In this document: positions 8,654-16,799 of the stretch, piece by piece
Numbering within the stretch: position 1 is the first letter of the stretch
Layout: each line of letters starts with the position of its first letter
From: a candidate division WOR-3 bacterium
GTDB lineage: Bacteria; SDB-A
DNA: 64,000 bases
Direction of reading: 5' to 3'
NCBI GenBank assembly: GCA_016934535.1
Contig: JAFGSQ010000016.1
Location: 1 to 64,000 of the forward strand
Program-made: the position numbers and the translations under genes
Notes under the pieces: model-generated
The model's database searches: none
What the model was told of the DNA's origin: nothing
What the model saw: the letters and a program-made list of their open reading frames with translations, nothing else

Positions 8654-9352
8654 GTGCTTGTAAACTTCGATAAAACAGAAGCTAATTTCGAAACCGACGA
8701 TATAGACACTGATATTTATAGTAATTCCGAAGGAATTACTAGTACTAATTCCGAAGGAATTACTAGTACTAATTCCGAAGGAATTACTAGGGTAAATTCT
8801 GAAATTACAATAAATAATTCTGACGAAATCGAAAATGAAAAAAAGAAGATCGAAAACGAAAATATGGAATTGAACAAAAAATATAAAGAGCTCTATGAAA
8901 CCTATCTGCGCTCATTGGCTGATTTCGAAAATTTCAAAAAAAGAACAAGAAAAGAATCCTTGAACAATTACAGGTCAGGTCAAACAGAGATTTTAAAAGA
9001 CATTCTCGATATTTCCGACGATTTTGAAAGAGGAAGGGAATTTTTAACTAACTGTAAAAACGAAAACGAATTTTTAACCGGACTTGAACTTATAGCGAAC
9101 AAGTTCAAAAATCTCCTCGTTTCGCACAATACATTGTGTTACGGAGAATGCGGAGAAGATTTTGATCCGAAGATCCACGAGGCCGTCGCTTCAGAATGCG
9201 TCGATGACCCGGAAATGGACTGCAAAATAATCAAAATTATAAGAAAAGGCTTCATTAAAGAAGACGAAATTCTAAGACCGGCTCAGGTCATCGTCGGCCG
9301 TTTCGATAACGATTTCGAAGAAAAGCTTGAAAACACCGCAGAAAACAAATGA
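8654..9352 (+). CDS. grpE: Co-chaperone GrpE
   Basis: 232 residues. GrpE is the nucleotide exchange factor for DnaK. Residues about 20-55 are a repetitive acidic/polar tail made of NSEGITST units. A long coiled coil follows (about 57-95, ending in ADFENFKKRTRKES, a GrpE hallmark), then the C-terminal beta-wing with HEAVASE and GFIKEDEILRPAQVIVG. The start is GTG at 8654, with GGAGG nine bases upstream. It heads a grpE-dnaK-dnaJ operon; hrcA is absent. The first 150 bp are markedly AT-richer than its neighbours. Confidence 0.9.
   Translation: MLVNFDKTEANFETDDIDTDIYSNSEGITSTNSEGITSTNSEGITRVNSEITINNSDEIENEKKKIENENMELNKKYKELYETYLRSLADFENFKKRTRKESLNNYRSGQTEILKDILDISDDFERGREFLTNCKNENEFLTGLELIANKFKNLLVSHNTLCYGECGEDFDPKIHEAVASECVDDPEMDCKIIKIIRKGFIKEDEILRPAQVIVGRFDNDFEEKLENTAENK
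8723..8790 (+). repeat. 24-bp in-frame tandem repeat inside grpE
   Basis: Two identical 24-bp units (8723-8746, 8747-8770) and the first 20 bases of a third (8771-8790). Each unit encodes NSEGITST and contains the palindrome AATTCCGAAGGAATT plus overlapping ACTAGT and AGTACT, so the transcript could form short hairpins. Because 24 is a multiple of three, gain or loss of units would only change the tail length. Confidence 0.93.
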
Positions 9353-9377
9353 ATAAAATATTTATAAAGGAGCTGTT

Positions 9378-11291
9378 ATGGCAAACGAAAAAATAATCGG
9401 CATAGACCTCGGGACGACAAATTCCTGTGTTGCGGTCGTTGAAGGCAACGAACCTGTAGTAATTCCAAATCCGGACGGGGAAAGGACCACTCCTTCTGTA
9501 GTCGGATTCACAAAACAGGGCGAAAGATTAGTCGGCCTCCTGGCAAAAAGACAGCAGACCACCAACGCTAAAAACACAATATATTCAATAAAAAGATTTA
9601 TGGGAAGACGCATGGAGGAAGTGAACAGGGAAAGAGACCTTGTGCCGTACGAAATAATTGACGGCGGCGCTGCCGGAGTAAAAGTATCCGCTATGGGAAA
9701 AGAATACACGCCTCAGGAAGTATCATCCATGACACTGCAGTACCTGAAAAAATCGGCAGAAGACTACCTGGGTACAAAAATCTCAAAAGCGGTAATTACC
9801 GTACCCGCATACTTTAATGACGCACAGAGACAGGCCACTAAAGACGCAGGCAGAATTGCGGGATTGGAAGTTATGAGGATTATCAACGAACCAACGGCAG
9901 CTGCTTTGGCTTACGGCTTGGATAAAAAGAAAAACCAGAAAATCGCCGTGTACGACCTTGGAGGCGGCACTTTCGACATAAGCATTCTTGAAATCGGTGA
10001 CGGGGTTTTTGAAGTGATATCAACTAACGGTGACACTCACCTCGGCGGGGACGACTTCGATCAGAGGATTGTCGATTTTGTCGCTGAAGAATTCATCAAA
10101 ACCGACGGTATCGATCTCAGAAAAGACCCTCAGGCTTTGCAGAGGCTCAGAGAAGCCTCTGAAAAAGCGAAACGCGAACTATCCACCTCGCTCGAAAGAC
10201 CGATACAACTTCCGTACATTACAGCAGACAGCACTGGCGCCAAACATCTCGACATAACGCTGACAAGAGCTAAATTGGAATCACTCGTCGAAGATCTCGT
10301 CAAAAAAACTCTCAGGCCCTGCGAACAAGCCCTTTACGACGCTAAACTTTCACCCGCCGACGTTGACGAAGTAATCCTCGTCGGTGGAATGACGAGAATG
10401 CCGAAAGTTCAGGAAACGGTGTCGAATTTCTTTTCCAAGGAACCTCACAAAGGTATAAATCCCGACGAAGTGGTGGCTATAGGAGCCGCTATACAGGGAG
10501 CGGTTCTGGCAGGAGATGTAAAAGATGTTCTCCTCCTCGACGTCACTCCTTTATCGCTCGGAATAGAAACCCTCGGCGGGGTCATGACAAAAATAATCGA
10601 GAGAAACACGACAATACCGACAAAAAAGAGCCAGATATTCAGCACCGCAACAGACAATCAGACAAGTGTGACTATTCACGTCCTTCAGGGAGAAAGAGAG
10701 ATGGCTTCCGACAACAGGACCCTGGGAAGATTTGATTTAATAAGCATACCCCCCGCACCGAGAGGTATACCTCAAATCGAGGTCACGTTCGATATCGATG
10801 CGGACGGAATCCTGCACGTCTCGGCAAAAGACCTGGCGACATCGAGAGAGCAAAAAATAAGAATAGAGGCCGGAACTGGCATAAACGAGGACGAGATAAA
10901 CAGAATGGTCAGAGAAGCAAAAGAGCACGAAACTGAAGACAAGGAAAAGAAAAAACTGATTGAAGCGAAAAACCAGGCCGACAACCTCATATATACGATA
11001 GAAAAGACTATGAGAGAAAATTCATCCTCTGTAACTACTGAAGAAAAAAACCAGATCCTTTTCAGCATAGAAGAACTGAAAAAAGCCATTGCGAGCAACG
11101 ACCTTATCTCAATCAACAACGCCATCAGCACTTTGACGACCAATTTCAATCCGATAGCCCAAAGGCTGTATCAGCAGGAAGCAAAACAAAACGCCCCTGA
11201 ACAGGGTGAACCCGAAAAAACCGAACAAAACAAGGATTCGTCCGAAAGCGACGCGGACTTCGAAGTGATAAACGACGGTCAGCAGAAATAA
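9378..11291 (+). CDS. dnaK: Chaperone DnaK (Hsp70)
   Basis: 637 residues, full length. The ATPase domain opens with [16 protein letters not shown] (residues 7-22) and has [35 protein letters not shown] and [12 protein letters not shown] substrate-binding beta domain (about 385-505, with [15 protein letters not shown]) and a helical lid follow, ending in an acidic tail [19 protein letters not shown] lies seven bases before the ATG. It folds client proteins together with the adjacent GrpE and DnaJ. Confidence 0.98.
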   Translation: MANEKIIGIDLGTTNSCVAVVEGNEPVVIPNPDGERTTPSVVGFTKQGERLVGLLAKRQQTTNAKNTIYSIKRFMGRRMEEVNRERDLVPYEIIDGGAAGVKVSAMGKEYTPQEVSSMTLQYLKKSAEDYLGTKISKAVITVPAYFNDAQRQATKDAGRIAGLEVMRIINEPTAAALAYGLDKKKNQKIAVYDLGGGTFDISILEIGDGVFEVISTNGDTHLGGDDFDQRIVDFVAEEFIKTDGIDLRKDPQALQRLREASEKAKRELSTSLERPIQLPYITADSTGAKHLDITLTRAKLESLVEDLVKKTLRPCEQALYDAKLSPADVDEVILVGGMTRMPKVQETVSNFFSKEPHKGINPDEVVAIGAAIQGAVLAGDVKDVLLLDVTPLSLGIETLGGVMTKIIERNTTIPTKKSQIFSTATDNQTSVTIHVLQGEREMASDNRTLGRFDLISIPPAPRGIPQIEVTFDIDADGILHVSAKDLATSREQKIRIEAGTGINEDEINRMVREAKEHETEDKEKKKLIEAKNQADNLIYTIEKTMRENSSSVTTEEKNQILFSIEELKKAIASNDLISINNAISTLTTNFNPIAQRLYQQEAKQNAPEQGEPEKTEQNKDSSESDADFEVINDGQQK

Positions 11292-11309
11292 TCCGGATCC
11301 GGTAATAAT

Positions 11310-12491
11310 TTGCAAAGTCACAACGCACAGAAAAAAAGAGACTATTACGAAGTTCTCGGCATAGCGAGAACCGCTTCCGAAGACGAAATCAAAAAATCGT
11401 ACCGTTCTCTCGCAAAAAAATACCATCCCGACCTCAATAAAGGCGACGAAAAACAAGCGGCTGAAAAATTCAAGGAAATCAGCGAGGCATACGAAGTGCT
11501 GATGGATAAAAACAAACGCGCACAATACGACAGGTTCGGTCACGAGGGACTTTCCCAGAGCTTCGGTCAAAACGGATTCTCCATGAGAGATTTCACTCAC
11601 ATGGACGATCTGAACGACATATTTGGAAGTTTCGGTGGCCTGGAAGACATTCTCGGATCTTTTTTCGGAGCTTCACCCGGTTTCAGAAACAAAAAACAGA
11701 GAAATCCTTTCTCTCCCCAAAGAGGAAAAAACATTGAGATTTCTTTGAAAATGCACCTGAAAGAGATGAATTCAGAAATCCTGAAGACCATATCTCTTTC
11801 AAGGCACGAAAAATGCGAGGACTGTTCGGGTGCCGGTTACAAGGACAAAAACGACAAACAGAAATGTTCCGTTTGCCAGGGCTCCGGCTATGTTAAAAAA
11901 TCCGTCAACACAATGTTCGGAAGGATGGTATCTACGACGACATGCCATAAATGCGGCGGATCGGGTTCAGAAATCAAAAATCCCTGCACCAAATGTCTCG
12001 GCGAGGGAGTTCTCAGCGTATCGTCCAAAGTCGAAATAAACCTGCCAGCCGGCATAATCCCTGAAGAAGGCCCCTACGTCCTTAGAGGTGAAGGAAACGC
12101 CGGAAAATCCGGCGGAGATAGGGGCGACCTCATTATAAACATCCAGGAAATACCCGACGACATCTTTCTGAGGTCGGGTAGAAATGTTCTTTGCAGGTTT
12201 CCGGTCAGTATGAACGCACTCGCGACGGGAGATAAAATTAAAGTCCCGACTATCGAGGGAGACGTATTGATGACTATACCCCAGGGCACTCAGACGGGGC
12301 ATGTATTCAGGTTGAAAAACAAAGGGCTCCCCCATCCGAGAAAAAATCAAAGAGGAGATCAGCTCGTTGAAGTGGTCGCCTGGACTCCTCAAAATATGTC
12401 AAAAAAGGCCAAAGATCTTTTCAAAGAGCTCGGGGGAGAAATCGCTGAAAACACACCTCCACCTTCGAGAAAACTATTCAACATAGATTGA
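11310..12491 (+). CDS. dnaJ: Chaperone DnaJ (Hsp40)
   Basis: 393 residues. The J domain at about 10-75 carries the HPD motif ([10 protein letters not shown]) that stimulates DnaK ATPase. A Gly/Phe-rich linker follows (about 80-125). The zinc domain has all four CxxCxGxG repeats: [24 protein letters not shown] and CTKCLGEG. The C-terminal substrate-binding domains end the protein. The start is TTG at 11310 with only a weak purine-rich region upstream; it lies 18 bp after dnaK, so translation may depend on coupling. Its stop overlaps the rsmE start. Confidence 0.96.
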   Translation: MQSHNAQKKRDYYEVLGIARTASEDEIKKSYRSLAKKYHPDLNKGDEKQAAEKFKEISEAYEVLMDKNKRAQYDRFGHEGLSQSFGQNGFSMRDFTHMDDLNDIFGSFGGLEDILGSFFGASPGFRNKKQRNPFSPQRGKNIEISLKMHLKEMNSEILKTISLSRHEKCEDCSGAGYKDKNDKQKCSVCQGSGYVKKSVNTMFGRMVSTTTCHKCGGSGSEIKNPCTKCLGEGVLSVSSKVEINLPAGIIPEEGPYVLRGEGNAGKSGGDRGDLIINIQEIPDDIFLRSGRNVLCRFPVSMNALATGDKIKVPTIEGDVLMTIPQGTQTGHVFRLKNKGLPHPRKNQRGDQLVEVVAWTPQNMSKKAKDLFKELGGEIAENTPPPSRKLFNID

Positions 12492-13231
12492 CCCCTGCAA
12501 AAATCAGACCTCTCTTTATTTCGTCTTCAATTGATCTGTCGCAAAAAACAGTCTTGTTTGATGACGACGAATCCAGGCACGCAAAAAAATCCTGCAGGCT
12601 CAATAGAAATGAACCCTTCTTCGTAACTGACGGCAAAGGATGTCTGGTTAAAGCTGTCTTCGGTGACAAAGAAAGAAAACATTCAAACCTGTCGAGAATA
12701 ACTGAGATAATCGATACATCTGATTTTCCGGAGAAGAAAATCGCATTGACGGTGGCCTGTTCGGTTGTAGACGGAAAGAGATTCGAAGATGTGGTCTCAA
12801 AAACAACAGAAGTCGGAGCGAGCGAGATCCAGCCGATAATATCGGACAGATCGCAGAAATTTGTCCTCAAAGCGGACAGGCTTTTTAAAATAGCTGTTTC
12901 CGCCATAAAACAATCAGGAAGAGTTTATCTTCCTGAAATAAGGAGACCGATCACTCTTTCTGATTTTCTGCGCCGGCGCTCATTCGTTCCAAACGAATGC
13001 TGTTACATGGAAAAAGAGAACTGCGGAAAAAAAAATAACGACATGAGCTCCGTCAGAGTCATTTTAATCGGTCCCGAGGGCGGATGGACTGACGAAGAGA
13101 TCGAATTGTTCTGCCGAAACGGTTTCAGACGGCTTTCTTTGGGATTTACAACATTGCGAGTCGAAACAGCAGCGACAATAGGCACTGCCCTGGCAATAGA
13201 CGCACAAATAAATTCAAAGGGATTGAAGTGA
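12488..13231 (+). CDS. rsmE: 16S rRNA (uracil-1498-N3)-methyltransferase RsmE
   Basis: 247 residues. It methylates N3 of U1498 in 16S rRNA. An N-terminal PUA-like barrel (about 1-70, with [21 protein letters not shown]) precedes the SPOUT methyltransferase domain. The S-adenosylmethionine-binding trefoil knot shows as [17 protein letters not shown] and [20 protein letters not shown] near the C-terminus. The TTG start at 12488 overlaps the dnaJ stop by four bases. A gene order of dnaJ followed by an RsmE gene is common in bacteria. Confidence 0.93.
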   Translation: MTPAKIRPLFISSSIDLSQKTVLFDDDESRHAKKSCRLNRNEPFFVTDGKGCLVKAVFGDKERKHSNLSRITEIIDTSDFPEKKIALTVACSVVDGKRFEDVVSKTTEVGASEIQPIISDRSQKFVLKADRLFKIAVSAIKQSGRVYLPEIRRPITLSDFLRRRSFVPNECCYMEKENCGKKNNDMSSVRVILIGPEGGWTDEEIELFCRNGFRRLSLGFTTLRVETAATIGTALAIDAQINSKGLK

Positions 13232-14274
13232 AAAAAAAGATTGCGATCGTATCCGGGACCAGACCAAACATAGTAAAAATCGCTCCTCTTCTGAAGCAAC
13301 ATCTGTCTTCTTACGAACATCTTATTGACATCGAGCTTTTTCACACGGGTCAGCATTATGACTTCTCAATGCACGGAACTTTTTTCGAAGATTTTTCACT
13401 TCCTCTTCCCGATCACATATTTGAAATCCGGGACATGAAAACATCTGCACAGATAGGCGCAGTGATGACTGAGCTCGAAAAAGCTTTCGAGAAAAAAAAT
13501 CCGGACGCGGTTCTGGTCGTAGGAGACGTCAATTCGACTTTAGCCGCCGCGATCACTTCGTCGAAAATGGGCATTTTTCTTGTGCACCTCGAAGCCGGAG
13601 TCAGATCTTTCGACATGTCTATGACTGAAGAACAGAACAGGGTGGTAGTCGATTTGCTGGCCGATTTACTGCTCTCGCCAACGAAAACTGCTGTTTTCAA
13701 TCTCGAAAAACAGGGGATCTCGAAATCCTCGGTAAAGCTCGTCGGCAACATTCTGGCAGAATCTCTTCTCAAATTCAATCATAAGGACTCCGAAAGGGAA
13801 AATTTTGGATTGATGACGCTTCACAGGCCTTTCAATGTAGACGACGAGCAAAATCTTGAAAGAATCATTTTAACCATAGGAAAAAACACGGATGTTCCCG
13901 TGATTTTCCCCGTTCATCCGAGAACTGCAAAAAACATTATTAACATTGATATCCCCGAAAATATACGTATTTCAGAACCGATGTCTTACTCAGAATTCAT
14001 AGGGTCACTGTCTAAATGTGCTTTTGTTATTACAGATTCGGGCGGAGTTCAAACCGAAGCGACCATTCTCAAAACGCCCTGTGTCACTTTGAGAAAAAAC
14101 TCAGAATGGCCCGAAACAATCGAAACCGGAACCAACGTCCTTTTGGAAGATCCGTCAGGTATAAAGGTCGCGCTCAAAGAAGCTTCGCAAAAATCCCTGT
14201 CAGCGACACTTCCACTGTTCTGGGACGGTGAAGTGTCGCGAAGAATATGGGAATCGGTTATCGCGGCTCTGTAA
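13228..14274 (+). CDS. wecB: UDP-N-acetylglucosamine 2-epimerase
   Basis: 348 residues, the usual length. It interconverts UDP-GlcNAc and UDP-ManNAc for surface polysaccharides. The GT-B-like fold is recognisable from SGTRPNIVKIAPLL (8-21), HTGQHYDFSM (about 41-50), VVGDVNSTLAAA, HLEAGVRSFDMSMTEEQNR, and ITDSGGVQTEATILKTPCVTLR (about 267-288), all diagnostic of this family. The GTG start overlaps the rsmE stop. No other polysaccharide genes adjoin it; the sugar-nucleotide group at 60-62.5 kb is the nearest related set. Confidence 0.93.
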   Translation: MKKKIAIVSGTRPNIVKIAPLLKQHLSSYEHLIDIELFHTGQHYDFSMHGTFFEDFSLPLPDHIFEIRDMKTSAQIGAVMTELEKAFEKKNPDAVLVVGDVNSTLAAAITSSKMGIFLVHLEAGVRSFDMSMTEEQNRVVVDLLADLLLSPTKTAVFNLEKQGISKSSVKLVGNILAESLLKFNHKDSERENFGLMTLHRPFNVDDEQNLERIILTIGKNTDVPVIFPVHPRTAKNIINIDIPENIRISEPMSYSEFIGSLSKCAFVITDSGGVQTEATILKTPCVTLRKNSEWPETIETGTNVLLEDPSGIKVALKEASQKSLSATLPLFWDGEVSRRIWESVIAAL

Positions 14275-14283
14275 TATAATTTT

Positions 14284-15567
14284 CTACTGCAGAACGCCGC
14301 CTTTTCCCTTGAGCAGATTCTGAATTTCCGTGTGACCGGCCTCCTCGGCGTAATACAGCGGTGTGTGCTGTTCGTCGTTTTTCAAGTTAACATGAGCCCC
14401 GGCGGACAAAAGAGATTCAACAATGTCCGCATGTCCGTACTGTGAAGCGTAATGAAGAGGCGTCCACTGTTTTACGTTTCTGACGTCGACGTCGGCTCCG
14501 TTTTCAATCAGGATTTTAACCGTTTCCGCGTATCCTTCCGCGGCGGCGAGATGTAAGGGGGCTACAGCAGAATCACCCCTGGCTATGCTGTTGACATCAG
14601 CTCCGGATTCCAAAAGCAATGATATTATTCCACTTTCACCATTGAAGGCTGCTAAATGCAACGGAGTCCAGTAACCGACGACAATTTCGTCTATTGAAGT
14701 TTTTCCCTCAGCGCTGATTTTTGCCCCTGATTCCAATAGCAGCTTCACTATGTCCGCGTATCCTTCTCTGGCGGCATAATGCAGAGGTGTCCAGCCGTTT
14801 TCTTTTTCTGCGTTAACGTCGGCGCCTTTGGCGATGAGTTCTTTGACAACGAGCAGATGTCCGTAGTTAGAAGCCATATGAAGCGGCGTGACTCCGTTGT
14901 AATCCGAAATATCCACAGCCGCTCCGCTCATTATAAGCTCCTGAACAGCTATCAGGTTGCCGTATTCCGAAGCGGCAAAAAGAGGCGTTTCACCGAATTC
15001 GTTCCTGGCATTCACGCTTGCCCCTCTATCCAGATAAAGACTGATCACTTCAAAATATCCTCCTCTGGCGACCAGATGAAGAGGTGTGTCTCCGGAATCG
15101 CTCCAGACACGCGAGTTAACATCGGATCCTCTGTCGAGAAGCAGTTTTGAAACCTCGTATCTGCCGTTGTATGCGGCCAAATGAAGAGACGTCCAATATC
15201 CCGCTGTGTTTTCGTCGACCGATGTTTTTCCTCTCAACGTCAGGTCTGCACCAGAATTTATAAGCATGACAACGATGTCCTGGTATCCTTCTCTCGTGGC
15301 ATAATGAAGAGGAGTCCAACCCCACTCGTCTTGGGAGTTTACGTCGGCGCCTGCGCTCAAAAGCTCTTGTGCTATCGATGTTTCACCTTCATCCGCGGCC
15401 ATTCTCAAAGCGTAACCGTATCTCTCTTTGCCTTCAGGATAAGAAGAAACGTCGTAGAGATTGTTCATCCATTCGTTCGTTTCCTGACTGATTCTCACGC
15501 CGCATGAAAAACAGGCGAAGACAATGATAGCAAGCGGCAGAAACTTCAACGAGAGATTTTTTTTCAT
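14284..15567 (-). CDS. Ankyrin-repeat lipoprotein
   Basis: 427 residues. The hydrophobic signal peptide has Cys19 (VFAC) or Cys22 as candidate lipidation sites. The rest, from about residue 50, is a solenoid of roughly eleven ankyrin repeats with clear TPLHxAAxxGxxxIVxLLLxxGADVN consensus. Residues 83-167 and 258-342 are copies of each other 175 residues apart, including an unusual insertion (GKTSVDENTAGYWT and GKTSIDEIVVGYWT). The protein probably binds other proteins at the outer or inner membrane facing the periplasm; the partner is unknown. It is divergent from hisC. Confidence 0.9.
   Translation of the reverse strand: MKKNLSLKFLPLAIIVFACFSCGVRISQETNEWMNNLYDVSSYPEGKERYGYALRMAADEGETSIAQELLSAGADVNSQDEWGWTPLHYATREGYQDIVVMLINSGADLTLRGKTSVDENTAGYWTSLHLAAYNGRYEVSKLLLDRGSDVNSRVWSDSGDTPLHLVARGGYFEVISLYLDRGASVNARNEFGETPLFAASEYGNLIAVQELIMSGAAVDISDYNGVTPLHMASNYGHLLVVKELIAKGADVNAEKENGWTPLHYAAREGYADIVKLLLESGAKISAEGKTSIDEIVVGYWTPLHLAAFNGESGIISLLLESGADVNSIARGDSAVAPLHLAAAEGYAETVKILIENGADVDVRNVKQWTPLHYASQYGHADIVESLLSAGAHVNLKNDEQHTPLYYAEEAGHTEIQNLLKGKGGVLQ
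14542..15321 (-). repeat. Internal 525-bp-period duplication in the ankyrin gene
   Basis: The copy at 15067-15321 (residues 83-167) and the copy at 14542-14796 (residues 258-342) align without gaps at a spacing of 175 residues. Shared landmarks are GWTPLHYA (83 and 258), GKTS (113 and 288) and GYWT (123 and 298). The DNA copies have drifted in many third positions, so the duplication is not recent. Confidence 0.85.
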
Positions 15568-15605
15568 ACGTCAGCCTCCTTTTTTCCAGTCTGTACTTTT
15601 TTTTT

Positions 15606-15611
15606 ATTATA
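15606..15611 (-). promoter_or_regulatory. Candidate -10 box for the ankyrin gene
   Basis: Reads TATAAT on the minus strand, about 40 bases before the ATG, with an AAGGAGG ribosome site further down. No good -35 element is seen 17 bp upstream (TTATTT), so only the -10 is convincing. Confidence 0.4.
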
Positions 15612-15649
15612 CTATATTCACTCTTAAAAAATAACAGATTAAGCATAGA

Positions 15650-15678
15650 TTGTTTTTTTTTTTGGCGGGTTTTATAAT
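15650..15678 (+). promoter_or_regulatory. Promoter for hisC-ftsK-lolA
   Basis: TTGTTT (15650-15655), 17-bp spacer, perfect TATAAT (15673-15678). It would start transcription near 15685, giving a leader of about 20 nt that carries CAGGAGGGCGG before the hisC ATG at 15705. Confidence 0.65.
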
Positions 15679-15704
15679 CTAGACTAAACATTTCAGGAGG
15701 GCGG

Positions 15705-16799
15705 ATGAAATACAAGGCGAGGAAAATAATAAAAAAAATCGAACCGTACGTGCCCGGGAAACCTCTGGAAGAAGTCGCGCGACAGCTCGGGATAAAAGAT
15801 GAAATCGTGAAACTGGCATCAAACGAAAATCCCCTCGGACCCTCGCCGGTAGCTGTTCAGTGCATAAGAGAAATTTTGAACGACCTGAATTATTATCCTG
15901 ACGATAATGTTTACTATCTCAAGGAAAAGCTATCTTCTATTTACGACATTCCTCACAATTGCATCACAGTGACAAACGGCAGCGCAGAGCTTATAGTTCT
16001 TGCTATCATGAGCCATCTTGACAAAATGCACGGTATTGTGATGGGTTGGCCGTGTTTCATAATCCCTAAAATAGCCTCCTGTTTTGTTGAAGCGCCTGTC
16101 AAGTCAATACCTGTGAAGAATAACTACTGTCACGACTTCGAGACCATGATCTCTTCAGTAGACGGAAAGACCAGAATCCTTTACCTGGACAATCCCACCA
16201 ATCCTCTGGGCACAATGCTTGATCCCGATGAAATTGATCATCTTTTGAAAAAAACGCCTGATCACGTTCTCGTCATGCTTGATCAGGCATACGAGGATTA
16301 TCTCCCTGAAGAACTGAAAATCCCTGTCAAATCACTGTTAGAGAAAAGAGAGAATCTTCTGATCCTGAGAACCTTTTCAAAAATATACGGACTTGCCGGC
16401 CTGAGAATAGGATACGGGATATCTAACTCACAGATTGCAGAAAACATATCCAAAGTCAGAGTTCCTTTCAACGTCAATTCCCTGGCCCAGAAAGCGGCGA
16501 TTCACGCCCTCGACGACTTGGATCACATAAGAAAATCAAAGTCTCTCAACGATGAAGAAACCCGCTTCCTTTCGTCAGAACTTAAAAACAGAAAATTCGA
16601 AGTTCTCGATTACTTCGCTAATTTTATCACTTTCAACTTTGGAGATGACGTTTCCGACGTCTTTTCACACCTTCAAAAAAAAGGAGTTATAACAAGACCT
16701 TTGAAATCATACAAAATCAGTAATTTGCTGAGAGTGACAACCGGCACGAGAAGGCAGGACGAGAAATTTCTTGCTGCTCTCGATAATTTCAAATCATGA
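15705..16799 (+). CDS. hisC: Histidinol-phosphate aminotransferase-like enzyme
   Basis: 364 residues, a fold-type I PLP aminotransferase. ASNENPLGPSP (38-48) and the Schiff-base lysine K226 in RTFSKIYGLAGLRIGYG are diagnostic of HisC-type enzymes; DNPTNPLGT and the conserved Asp in MLDQAYEDY contribute to the PLP site. It transaminates imidazole-acetol phosphate in histidine synthesis, and many isolated HisC proteins also act on aromatic amino acids. No other histidine gene is nearby, so the physiological substrate is uncertain. Its stop overlaps the ftsK start by four bases. Confidence 0.88.
   Translation: MKYKARKIIKKIEPYVPGKPLEEVARQLGIKDEIVKLASNENPLGPSPVAVQCIREILNDLNYYPDDNVYYLKEKLSSIYDIPHNCITVTNGSAELIVLAIMSHLDKMHGIVMGWPCFIIPKIASCFVEAPVKSIPVKNNYCHDFETMISSVDGKTRILYLDNPTNPLGTMLDPDEIDHLLKKTPDHVLVMLDQAYEDYLPEELKIPVKSLLEKRENLLILRTFSKIYGLAGLRIGYGISNSQIAENISKVRVPFNVNSLAQKAAIHALDDLDHIRKSKSLNDEETRFLSSELKNRKFEVLDYFANFITFNFGDDVSDVFSHLQKKGVITRPLKSYKISNLLRVTTGTRRQDEKFLAALDNFKS

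Noticed and set aside
8723-8790. Direct repeats that could suggest a CRISPR array
   Set aside because: The units are contiguous, without spacers, in frame inside grpE, and only 2.8 copies.
14284-15567. Ankyrin gene as a sign of horizontal transfer from a eukaryote
   Set aside because: Base composition and codon use look like the neighbours, the signal peptide is bacterial, and ankyrin lipoproteins are widespread in bacteria.
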